From assembly GCA_005801395.1 (NCBI GenBank), contig SYDV01000236.1, positions 1-7,013 of the forward strand: 7,013 bases of DNA, given 5' to 3'. How positions within the stretch are numbered: the stretch's first letter is position 1; each line of letters starts with the position of its first letter. Under the pieces are notes generated by a model that saw only the letters and a program-made list of their open reading frames with translations, searched no databases and was not told the DNA's origin. Below, in pieces: positions 1 to 6,877 of the stretch. Source of the DNA: Planctomycetia bacterium (GTDB lineage: Bacteria > Planctomycetota > UBA11346). The translations under genes were made by a program, and so were the position numbers.

Positions 1-240
1 GCAGAACTTGGGCGTTCTTGTGTTGACGTCAAGTGCGCGACAGATTCCATTTCGAGGGTTATCCCTGATTGCATTCAGACCAATCACCACTCAGCAGAGC
101 GATTAAATACAGTCATCAATGAAAATGGGATGACTTCGCATCACTTCATCCGGCAGTTGCTCTTTCCAACAACGCCCTGAAAAACCACACGATGGTAATG
201 CCCAAAAAACGATTCATTCATAAATCATGAGAAAACAGAA
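1..240. other. Region downstream of the operon, no convincing gene
   Basis: This stretch follows the TAA stop of the PAP2 gene and is visibly richer in A and T than the operon. A plus-strand frame is open from the window edge to a TGA at 178-180 (59 codons). It has no recognisable motif and its length is within chance, so it could be the tail of a convergent gene or nothing. On the minus strand there is a possible 6-bp stem (GGATGA at 128-133 pairing with TCATCC at 146-151, 12-base loop) and a run of six T (complement of 205-210) after a very short AT stem. Neither is a strong intrinsic terminator, although transcription of the operon should end around here. No mobile element ends or RNA gene were seen. 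Confidence 0.5.
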
Positions 241-861
241 TTAACAACTAGGGGCCTCTCTCTGATGCACTCCCAGCCGCCGCGTCACCCAAATCCCAAT
301 CCCAGCGGTTGCCAAACCGCCAAGCAAATCCCACACATAATGTTGCTTGGTCGTTAAAATAGTCAGCGTAAATGGCAAGAAGATCAACCACAGCCACCAG
401 CGATGTTTAGGAAATGCCCGCCCAAAAGCCCAACAACCGACAACCGGCGACGTGACATGCCCCGAAGGAAAACAATTTGCGGGGGTGTCAACGATTAACA
501 GCCAACGATACCAATCATCATAAAATGCCGTTCCCGTCGGCACTGGTGGGCGTTCTATCACCGTTGGCCACAAGACGAAAACCGTATAATTGATAACGAC
601 TCCAATGGTTAATGCGACCATCGCTCGCCAAAATAATCGTTGGTCATCAATCAAGGCAGGTAAATACATAAACCAAATCAACATAAAATATGGTACCACC
701 GTCCAAGTCCAAAATGGCATCTGTTGATCAATAGAGGACAGCGGCAGAAAAGAGGGCGTGAAAAATTGATGACGATTGGTTATGACGTAAAACACATACA
801 GTATGCTGGTCCAAACGATGATGATTATTAATCGCTTAGCGATGCTCTGCGCTTGAATCAT
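241..861 (-). CDS. PAP2-superfamily membrane phosphatase/phosphotransferase
   Basis: This is an integral membrane protein of 206 residues with about six hydrophobic segments. The family hydrolyses or transfers phosphate from lipid phosphates and prenyl diphosphates through a phosphohistidine intermediate. Visible active-site elements are RPP at 104-106, CFPSGH at 130-135 with His135, and the closing motif TKQHYVWDLLGG at 171-182 with His174 and Asp178. The Lys of the classical KxxxxxxRP motif and the Arg of the SRxxxxxHxxxD motif are absent (Leu97 and Ile166 fall there). This resembles the Aur1/Ipt1-like (PAP2_3) branch more than classical phosphatidate phosphatases. The ATG at 861 was chosen because it forms an ATGA overlap with the stop of the upstream kinase gene. 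An in-frame ATG at 918 would add 19 residues but overlap that gene by 61 bases. No strong ribosome site is visible, so translation probably depends on coupling. It is the last gene of the operon. The substrate is unknown; a prenyl or lipid phosphate made by its neighbours is my inference. Confidence 0.85.
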   Translation of the reverse strand: MIQAQSIAKRLIIIIVWTSILYVFYVITNRHQFFTPSFLPLSSIDQQMPFWTWTVVPYFMLIWFMYLPALIDDQRLFWRAMVALTIGVVINYTVFVLWPTVIERPPVPTGTAFYDDWYRWLLIVDTPANCFPSGHVTSPVVGCWAFGRAFPKHRWWLWLIFLPFTLTILTTKQHYVWDLLGGLATAGIGIWVTRRLGVHQREAPSC

Positions 862-2189
862 GGAAAAATTAACACCGCAGATGAACCCGCAATCGCCAAC
901 AAACATTGCAAAAACCAACGGCGATGATCAATGGGTAACGCACGACGATCTGGCGTGATCAATAAAAAAAGTATTAATCCAAACAATACGCCGCAAGAGA
1001 TCGTGAGGAGTAATCGCCAAAGCTCCAAGAAGGGTGTGCCATTGAGCATAATGGCCGTTGGTAAGACGATACAAATAACCATCAGCGACCAAATACATGG
1101 CACTAACCAATACCATGACACTTGCGGTCGACGGTGCGCCTCGTTCATCAAGCCAATTACTCCCAGGTGAATAGCATAAGCACCGGCAGCGGCCAAGACC
1201 CAGCGCGGTTCACCATGCGCCCGTGTATCCGCTAATAACCACACCAATCCGGAAAGAACGATTGATATGGGAATGATTGATTGATGATTACGAGTCTTGT
1301 CTATTGGCGGAAAAAACAACGCGTAACAGATGAAAACAGTTGTTGGAGCGACTAACCATAGCCATCCACCCGCTGACCAAATAACAAAACCTAATACTGC
1401 ACAGGCTAAAACTCCCGCATCATCTAAGGTCGTGCGACGGCGCCACCACCAGCTACCAAAGGCCAACATCACTATTACCACAGTGCCTTCTATTAATTCC
1501 GATAAGGGCAAACCAATACACTCATCGATCAACAATACGCCAGCAATCGGAATAAAAAGATTATCAAATCCTTCCCAGGCTAACGCTTCTACTAACATTA
1601 ATAATATCGCCATGTTGCAGGCAATTAACAGTGAATCCGCCCTGCCAATTGGCGTAAATAATAATAAAGGCACATGCACAACGATAAAGGTGGCGGCGGC
1701 AAAACCCAATGATCCTTCCCAAGATTTCCGTCCCCCTGCAGCTGAATACTGCATACGTCCATACCAAGTGCCAACTAACGCTGCGACCGCATCAGAAACA
1801 GCCAAGACTAACATCGGCAAACTAAAGCGTATCCAATCTCCAGGCGCTAAACTCCAAGCAACCGCTGCGGCGATAGGAAAACAAAATTCACCCCATGATA
1901 GACGTTCGATATCGTGCAATGATGAACCAAGACCTCGTCGTAAACGCGGTATCCATCGTACAGCGGCCAAGGCGAAAACGGCGACCATGGCAAGACACCA
2001 AACCGGCCAACGATCAACAAATAGCCACGGAAAACAGGCCACGACCAAGCCTAATTGCACATGCACCATTTTTCGCGCCACTTCACCTGATACCAAACCT
2101 AAATAACGCACACTGGCGGCGAAGCCAACAGCCACGGACAAAGCCACAGCCACCGCGATAATACCATACAGTGGATTCGTCAGCCACAT
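858..2189 (-). CDS. Phytol/dolichol kinase-like CTP-dependent lipid kinase with extra C-terminal membrane domain
   Basis: This is a 443-residue polytopic membrane protein. Residues 1 to about 250 carry the signature of the phytol kinase (VTE5), dolichol kinase (SEC59) and CDP-diacylglycerol synthase superfamily: RKMVHVQLG at 39-47, VSDAVAALVGTWYG at 131-144, GGRKSWEGSLGF at 152-163, and an EALAWEGFDNLFIPIAG segment at 201-217 matching the usual E...DN..VP motif. Known relatives move the gamma phosphate of CTP onto a polyprenol or phytol. Bacterial members of the phytol-kinase type are often near 200-240 residues, so the remaining 190 or so residues are an addition. That part begins with TTLDDAGVLACAVLG (253-267) and a GGWLW patch (274-278), faintly like the start of the DUF92/VTE6 phytyl-phosphate kinase family, but later motifs of that family are not apparent. 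The start overlaps the preceding stop by one base (TGATG) and has a good Shine-Dalgarno site. Prenol phosphorylation supplying the operon's UbiA enzyme is inferred; a CDP-lipid synthase role is the alternative. Confidence 0.8.
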   Translation of the reverse strand: MWLTNPLYGIIAVAVALSVAVGFAASVRYLGLVSGEVARKMVHVQLGLVVACFPWLFVDRWPVWCLAMVAVFALAAVRWIPRLRRGLGSSLHDIERLSWGEFCFPIAAAVAWSLAPGDWIRFSLPMLVLAVSDAVAALVGTWYGRMQYSAAGGRKSWEGSLGFAAATFIVVHVPLLLFTPIGRADSLLIACNMAILLMLVEALAWEGFDNLFIPIAGVLLIDECIGLPLSELIEGTVVIVMLAFGSWWWRRRTTLDDAGVLACAVLGFVIWSAGGWLWLVAPTTVFICYALFFPPIDKTRNHQSIIPISIVLSGLVWLLADTRAHGEPRWVLAAAGAYAIHLGVIGLMNEAHRRPQVSWYWLVPCIWSLMVICIVLPTAIMLNGTPFLELWRLLLTISCGVLFGLILFLLITPDRRALPIDHRRWFLQCLLAIAGSSAVLIFP

Positions 2190-3283
2190 CAGCGCAATTC
2201 CTCAACCACCACTGCGCTATAAAAGAATGCTTTATCAGCGGCTAATAAACTTCGACCCAGATCCACGTGCGCAATCAGTTGATTTGCCATGGTATCAGGA
2301 CGGCTGCGCGGCACTAACATGTTCCAATAAACCAATCGTCCACCTGGACGGCCTGCCGTGACCATACGTTGTAATGCCGCGTGAAAAACATCGCGGCCCA
2401 TATATTCAAAAATATCACTCAAATTAAAGCGATCGACACTGGCTGGCCCTAATTGATCAAGCGCATCTTCCACCGTGCCTAAACGCCACTCGAAACGATC
2501 TAAGCGATTACGAATCACATCAAATGCTTCCGGACGAAGTGCGGCGGGCAATGCTTCGCCATGCGTGCCGGATAAAATCCACTGTAAGTATGGATTTTCG
2601 GCTGGCGCTAATTCGGTCAGTGCATGGGTTGCGCGCGCACGTATGCGATCTGCGACTGACCCTTCTACATAACGAAAGAACGCAGGATCACGGCCTTTAC
2701 GTCCCATGACGAAGCGGGAAAAGAAAATAGCAAAAAGCCAACGCCAACGCCAGGTATTCCACTGCTGATCATGAAATAGTTGCCGTTCTTCGCGTGACCG
2801 TGGCAATAATAATGAAGCGATGCGATCGCGATTATGCACCCACGGTAAAATACGATTTCGGAAAGTGGAAAAATAACGTTCGAATTTGCCCGCTCCGCCA
2901 ATTCCATCAGCAATTGATTGAGGGTGCGCATCCCAAAAACGCTGCACTTCATCGGTCAAAAGACCGCGACAACGTTGATACAATGCCGAACGATCATCGC
3001 CTGGGCGACTGCCGATCAGGCGCAGTAACTCTGCGTGTTCTAATGTACGATACGCCGCCACCCGTAAAGCCACACAGGCTAATTGCGCTGGATTTAAATC
3101 GACGGCAATAACGCGCGCCGGATCTTTCGTCAGCAACGCTAAACAATTATCGCCTGCTGATGCAATACCAACACAGGTGTCACCTGGGTTAATGGCTAAA
3201 CCATCCATTAAAATGTCGGCATCTTCCCAACATTGCGCGTATCGAATCGCTGAAAATTCAGCGTGTTGGGCAATTTCGGTCAT
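2189..3283 (-). CDS. DUF3419/BtaA-like S-adenosylmethionine 3-amino-3-carboxypropyl transferase
   Basis: This 364-residue protein is recognised as DUF3419, the family of BtaA, which transfers the 3-amino-3-carboxypropyl group of SAM to diacylglycerol in betaine lipid synthesis. Family landmarks in order: YAQCWEDADI at 15-24; a Rossmann SAM-binding segment VGIASAGDNCLALL at 38-51 followed by the acidic-loop motif VIAVDLNPAQ at 58-67; the aromatic core FFSRFVMGRKGRDPAFFRYV at 187-206; and FNLSDIFEYM at 286-295. The tryptophan-rich stretch just before the core (about 175-185) may sit at the membrane surface. The length is a little short of some BtaA proteins but no domain is missing. The ATG overlaps the dikinase stop as ATGA. 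No BtaB-type N-methyltransferase is present in the window, so the product may stay as an unmethylated homoserine ether, or methylation may be encoded elsewhere. The true acceptor is not fixed by sequence: diacylglycerol is the family precedent, and a prenylated or other alcohol is possible given the neighbours. Confidence 0.88.
   Translation of the reverse strand: MTEIAQHAEFSAIRYAQCWEDADILMDGLAINPGDTCVGIASAGDNCLALLTKDPARVIAVDLNPAQLACVALRVAAYRTLEHAELLRLIGSRPGDDRSALYQRCRGLLTDEVQRFWDAHPQSIADGIGGAGKFERYFSTFRNRILPWVHNRDRIASLLLPRSREERQLFHDQQWNTWRWRWLFAIFFSRFVMGRKGRDPAFFRYVEGSVADRIRARATHALTELAPAENPYLQWILSGTHGEALPAALRPEAFDVIRNRLDRFEWRLGTVEDALDQLGPASVDRFNLSDIFEYMGRDVFHAALQRMVTAGRPGGRLVYWNMLVPRSRPDTMANQLIAHVDLGRSLLAADKAFFYSAVVVEELR
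2199..2203 (-). promoter_or_regulatory. Ribosome binding site of the lipid kinase gene
   Basis: On the minus strand GAGGA lies 9 bases before the ATG at 2189, inside the codons for the EELR end of the DUF3419 protein. It supports the ATG that shares one base with the preceding stop (TGATG). Confidence 0.65.
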
Positions 3284-5958
3284 GGCGTTGCTACCCCAGC
3301 GTTATCGGTTTTCATACCGCTTTGTGAAGCTGGTGAAGCTGAAGATAATGGTGGCGTGGCTGTTTTCACTTTACGCACCATCCCAGTTGCACCGTCTAAT
3401 TCAATAAGGTCATCATCACAAATCCAGGTTGTTGCATCAGCTAATCCCACCACGGCAGGCAAACCTAATTCACGTGACACAATAGCACTGTGCGACAGCA
3501 AACTGCCACGTTCAACAATTAAACCTGCGGCTGCTGGAAACAGCATAATCCAACCTGGGTCGGTGCGCTCTGCGACTAAAATCGTACCTGCCGGTAGTTC
3601 CACTCCACGTGGATCGCGTACGACACGGGCCTGACCACAAACAATCCCTGGGCAACAACCAGTTCCTTTTCGTTCATCGCCATGGGCCTCCGCTGGTGCA
3701 GCGTTAGACAGTGGCGCGAAAAAATTATTTGAGACACCCACCCAACCACGGGTTGGGAATCGATCTGCTGGTGTCACTGCGCTACGATAGCGAACGTACG
3801 ATTCACTACGTACCCGGGCCAAGGCGCGTAAATCATCGCACGCCAGGGTACCACTGACAAAGCCCATGACTTCCTCTAATTCCAAATAATATACATCTCG
3901 TGGTTGATCCAACTTACCAACCGCGTGTAATCGTTGGCCTAATGCGTTTACGATATTGCGCACACGGCCAAATAATCGCGTACGTTCAAAACGTAAGTTT
4001 TCACGATCACGCACGCGAGCGCGAGCATTCTTAAGCACCCAGGAAAATATGACTCCTCGCAATGGACGCCAAGCGAGTCGTTGTGCGACGGTTGCTTCAG
4101 CAGCCTTTCGCGCCGTTAATGCATGATCAATGGTCACTGATTCGGTACGTGCCGCAAAATGTCCAACCGAACGCAACAACGGCATGGGATCATCAACCAG
4201 AGTTAAACTTTCTAATTTTAACTCTTCCAAACAACGATCACCGAATTGGTTCAAATACGCTTCTAGCGCTTGAAAAAAAGCCGGTTTAGTGCGAACGGCT
4301 GCCATCACGGCGCGACGTTCGCCGCTGCGCAGTAACTCGGAAAAAACAGCATCATCACGTATCAATGCTGCCAGCTGTCGTACGCGCGCGGCAGGTTCAG
4401 CACTAATCACGCCGCCATCGCCGCCGACCAAATCATTTTGCAAGGTGCCATCGACATCAGCACACCAGCTAACACACAGTTTACTCAATACACCATAATA
4501 GATCATGGCAAAGAAATCATTGACTAGTGGCGCGTCCCAGCGGGTTAATAATTGTCGCTCAAGCGTACGGTACGCCGTCACTAATTCATCCGCTCGCTGA
4601 TGGTCATATGGCACGGCCGGCTCTGCTAATGCCGACTGTAAGCGTTTATAAAAATTCGTTATTTGCTTACTCATTGTCCACTGATTCCGCACTAACCCCA
4701 TGATACTGCGGGTAAAATGCACGGTGTCACGCAAACGTTCCCAGGTCGTGGGTGGAGTAAATTCATGGGCGAGTTCCGATGGCAGACCTTCTTTCACTCC
4801 CATCATTTGTTCCATGAAACCACGATTCGCCTGAAACCCAGGCAATAAAGCCAACACGCGATACCAATTCAATAAGTCGTAATATACCCGACCACGAATA
4901 ATGCCGATCATGGTGCGAAAGGTATCTGCATGCTGATCAATTTTCGCTAACTGAACACCCATAATACGACAGAATTGGCGATAAACTTCTTCGTAAGCAC
5001 GTCTAGCAAAGGTATAAGTCAGGGGCGTGGTGATACCGCCATAGCTTTCCGCTATATTACTATTATCCCACAATGCCGGACGCCCATCTGGATCGGGCAA
5101 CATGCCCAGCGTGGTAATGGGTCGCGATTGTAATAAATATAATTTCCCCGCCTGATAAGCCCATTCGATATCCTGTGGACGACCACAACACGAAGCACAT
5201 TGGCGCGCTAAGACAGCGACGGCCTGGACCTGTTTATCAGATAAAGATGGTGCCGTACTATTGACCACCATCTCATCAGCAACCCCTTCACCGGCACCGG
5301 GCTTCGGACGATGCGCATGAGTTTTATTCACAATTATGCGTTCATTAATCATGCCCGCACGATCCACGCGCCAAGTGTCCGCATCTCCATCGCCACCGAC
5401 TAATTTGGTGCCCAATCCGAAAACAGCAGAAACCACCGCCTGCCCCCAACGGCCACTCACTGGATCGACGGAAAATGCAACGCCGGCTGTATCAGCATGG
5501 ATTAATTGCTGGATTAATACCGCCGGTGGTTGCGGTGCTCCTAATCCGCGACTAGCTCGGTAGGCAACCATGCGTTCACTAAATGCCGATTGCCACACGG
5601 CGATTATTTTTTCAATGACCTCCTGCGGGCGAACTGCCAAAAATGAATCTAATTGCCCCGCAAAACTATGTTCACCGCCGTCTTCATCACTGGCCGATGA
5701 GCGCACCGCCAACAACCCCTCAGGACCAGCTAAAGCCGTCGCCGCTGCGATCCATGCCTGGGCAATATCATCTGGCACCTCCACTTGTCGGTCATCTTGC
5801 GCATTAACACGGCACGATTTCCAAGCCGATGGCGTAATTACGAACCACGCTGGTATTGGTAAAGCAAACGCGCCCAACGCATGCAAAGCTGCCGCTTTAC
5901 CACCAAATTCTTGTACCGTTCCACTCGCCTCTGGACCAATAATCCATGTTTCAGCCAT
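3280..5958 (-). CDS. Dikinase of PEP-synthase/PPDK type with rifampicin-phosphotransferase-like layout
   Basis: This 892-residue protein is probably cytoplasmic. Residues 1 to about 285 are a PPDK-type ATP-grasp domain: EFGGKAAALHALG (17-29, Lys21), AVRSSASDEDGGEHSFAGQ (84-102, Arg86), IQQLIHADTAGVAFSVDPVSG (149-169 region), FGLGTKLVGGDGDADTW (180-196) and QDIEWAYQAGKLYLLQSRPI (262-281, with Glu265, Gln277, Arg279). A long central region follows, opening with NIAESYGGITTPLTYTF at 301-317 and including a DVYYLELEEV segment near 690. The swivel domain carries GSLLSHSAIVSRELGLP (818-834) with the phosphate-carrying His823. A Ser/Ala/Pro-rich tail follows from about 865. True PEP synthase and PPDK continue into a PEP/pyruvate-binding barrel after the His domain, and this protein stops instead. 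Order and length match rifampicin phosphotransferase (ATP domain, substrate domain, His domain). The expected chemistry is ATP plus water plus acceptor giving AMP, phosphate and phospho-acceptor; the acceptor is unknown. The ATG lies within an 8-base overlap and has a clear AGGAG site. Confidence 0.85.
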   Translation of the reverse strand: MAETWIIGPEASGTVQEFGGKAAALHALGAFALPIPAWFVITPSAWKSCRVNAQDDRQVEVPDDIAQAWIAAATALAGPEGLLAVRSSASDEDGGEHSFAGQLDSFLAVRPQEVIEKIIAVWQSAFSERMVAYRASRGLGAPQPPAVLIQQLIHADTAGVAFSVDPVSGRWGQAVVSAVFGLGTKLVGGDGDADTWRVDRAGMINERIIVNKTHAHRPKPGAGEGVADEMVVNSTAPSLSDKQVQAVAVLARQCASCCGRPQDIEWAYQAGKLYLLQSRPITTLGMLPDPDGRPALWDNSNIAESYGGITTPLTYTFARRAYEEVYRQFCRIMGVQLAKIDQHADTFRTMIGIIRGRVYYDLLNWYRVLALLPGFQANRGFMEQMMGVKEGLPSELAHEFTPPTTWERLRDTVHFTRSIMGLVRNQWTMSKQITNFYKRLQSALAEPAVPYDHQRADELVTAYRTLERQLLTRWDAPLVNDFFAMIYYGVLSKLCVSWCADVDGTLQNDLVGGDGGVISAEPAARVRQLAALIRDDAVFSELLRSGERRAVMAAVRTKPAFFQALEAYLNQFGDRCLEELKLESLTLVDDPMPLLRSVGHFAARTESVTIDHALTARKAAEATVAQRLAWRPLRGVIFSWVLKNARARVRDRENLRFERTRLFGRVRNIVNALGQRLHAVGKLDQPRDVYYLELEEVMGFVSGTLACDDLRALARVRSESYVRYRSAVTPADRFPTRGWVGVSNNFFAPLSNAAPAEAHGDERKGTGCCPGIVCGQARVVRDPRGVELPAGTILVAERTDPGWIMLFPAAAGLIVERGSLLSHSAIVSRELGLPAVVGLADATTWICDDDLIELDGATGMVRKVKTATPPLSSASPASQSGMKTDNAGVATP

Positions 5959-6877
5959 GCATATACTCCTGCACTTGCGGTAATATTCCTAAAGCGCCAT
6001 ACAACAGCAGCGTCCATAATCCGGCGACTAGTTCGATACGCTTTCCATCACCTGGTTGACGACGACGAATAAACCACAAGGCCATTATGCCAGTCAGGAT
6101 TACTCCACCCGTTAATGTGACGCCAACTAACCAAGCGGCATGCGCCTCAACAGCAGCGAAAGTCGCCAACACCGCCGTCACCAAAACCATGAGCCACCAC
6201 GCCAGCACGGCGCGACCTGCGCCCCATAATACCGTGTAGGTTTCGACTCCGGTTTCTTCATCCGCTGGGCTGCGAATTTTACGGCCTAGTTCAATGACCA
6301 CACCATTCGTTAAACTTGCTGCAAGAAAGAAAAATAACCCTGTAGGCGGTTGACTGATCGTTGGTACCCAATCGCAGGCAGTCGCGTATAAATCAACCAA
6401 CGGCATGATAAACATATGCGACCACAGATAAATAATCGAATGACGTTTTAACCACGTACGACAGCCAAATTCTACCGACATCGCCGCTAAATAGATCCAA
6501 GCAATGGCGAGCACGATGATCTGTGTTGGCGACCACCACAGCGCTAGGGTCAATTGCACCACCGCCGCAGCGACGAATAGCCACCCTAATTCACGTAAAC
6601 GAACCAAGCCGCGCGGCACTGGGCGATAGGGACGCCAACGAGCATCTTCTTCGGCGTCCTTAAATTCATCAGCAATGCGCAATTGCAAAAAAAACAATAA
6701 ACTCGACACGAAAGCAACAACTACGGCACCGATGGCGGGCCAAGATGCGCCGCGTAAATGTGATGAAAATGACACCGCACAAAAGCTAAAGGCAAGAATG
6801 AGTGGACCGTGTCCCATCAGCGGAAAACGCTCACGCTGATAAATCCACCAACGCGTGAATCTTTGCACCTCAACCAT
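5951..6877 (-). CDS. UbiA-family membrane prenyltransferase
   Basis: This 308-residue integral membrane protein has about nine hydrophobic segments, as usual for UbiA enzymes, which transfer a prenyl chain from its diphosphate to an aromatic ring or alcohol. The first metal-diphosphate motif is clear: RIADEFKDAEEDARWRPYRP at 67-86, with Asp70, Asp74 and Asp78 spaced by four, followed by the conserved VPRG turn (87-90). The place of the second Asp-rich motif holds a variant, ELGRKIRSPADEETGVETY at 196-214, rich in Glu, Arg and Lys. The N-terminus (YQRERFPLMGHGPLILAF, 13-30) continues naturally into the first membrane segment, supporting the ATG at 6877. That ATG shares an 8-base overlap with the reductase stop (ATGGTTGA) and lacks a clear Shine-Dalgarno site, so coupling is likely. 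Sitting directly after HMG-CoA reductase fits use of a mevalonate-derived prenyl donor. I cannot tell from sequence whether the acceptor is a quinone precursor, a glycerol phosphate or another compound. Confidence 0.88.
   Translation of the reverse strand: MVEVQRFTRWWIYQRERFPLMGHGPLILAFSFCAVSFSSHLRGASWPAIGAVVVAFVSSLLFFLQLRIADEFKDAEEDARWRPYRPVPRGLVRLRELGWLFVAAAVVQLTLALWWSPTQIIVLAIAWIYLAAMSVEFGCRTWLKRHSIIYLWSHMFIMPLVDLYATACDWVPTISQPPTGLFFFLAASLTNGVVIELGRKIRSPADEETGVETYTVLWGAGRAVLAWWLMVLVTAVLATFAAVEAHAAWLVGVTLTGGVILTGIMALWFIRRRQPGDGKRIELVAGLWTLLLYGALGILPQVQEYMHG
5966..5970 (-). promoter_or_regulatory. Ribosome binding site of the dikinase gene
   Basis: On the minus strand AGGAG lies 7 bases before the ATG at 5958, inside the last codons of the UbiA gene. 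It is the best Shine-Dalgarno match in the window and confirms the start chosen for the dikinase. This gene may therefore be translated partly independently of its upstream neighbour, despite the 8-base overlap. Confidence 0.75.

Noticed and set aside
23..32. Perfect 10-base palindrome TTGACGTCAA as an operator
   Set aside because: A 10-base palindrome is expected several times in 7 kb by chance, and it lies downstream of the operon with no gene start next to it.
128..151. Intrinsic terminator for the operon
   Set aside because: The stem is only 6 bp with a 12-base loop and is followed by a broken T run; too weak to call as a feature.
1..180. Plus-strand frame open from the window edge to a TGA (59 codons)
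   Set aside because: An open stretch of this length is not rare by chance across six frames and no family motif was recognised; kept only as a note on the flank.
862..918. 19-codon N-terminal extension of the PAP2 gene from an ATG at 918
   Set aside because: It would overlap the kinase gene by 61 bases, and the ATG at 861 gives the ATGA overlap matching the operon's other junctions and leads directly into the first membrane segment.
1330..2106. Plus-strand open frame of 258 codons
   Set aside because: It lies wholly opposite the lipid kinase gene, whose motifs and overlaps are convincing. The plus-strand translation is a motif-free mix rich in Asn, Thr, Lys and Pro, typical of an antisense shadow.
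3280..5958. Annotation as phosphoenolpyruvate synthase (ppsA)
   Set aside because: The swivel His is only 69 residues from the C-terminus, so the PEP/pyruvate-binding barrel that makes PEP synthase is absent.
3280..5958. Annotation as a rifampicin resistance gene
   Set aside because: Only the domain layout is shared; the operon context concerns isoprenoids and lipids, and the substrate domain cannot be matched to rifampicin binding by eye.
5570..5983. Plus-strand open frame of 137 codons opposite the dikinase start
   Set aside because: It is antisense to the well-conserved ATP-grasp domain and has no recognisable motif or ribosome site.
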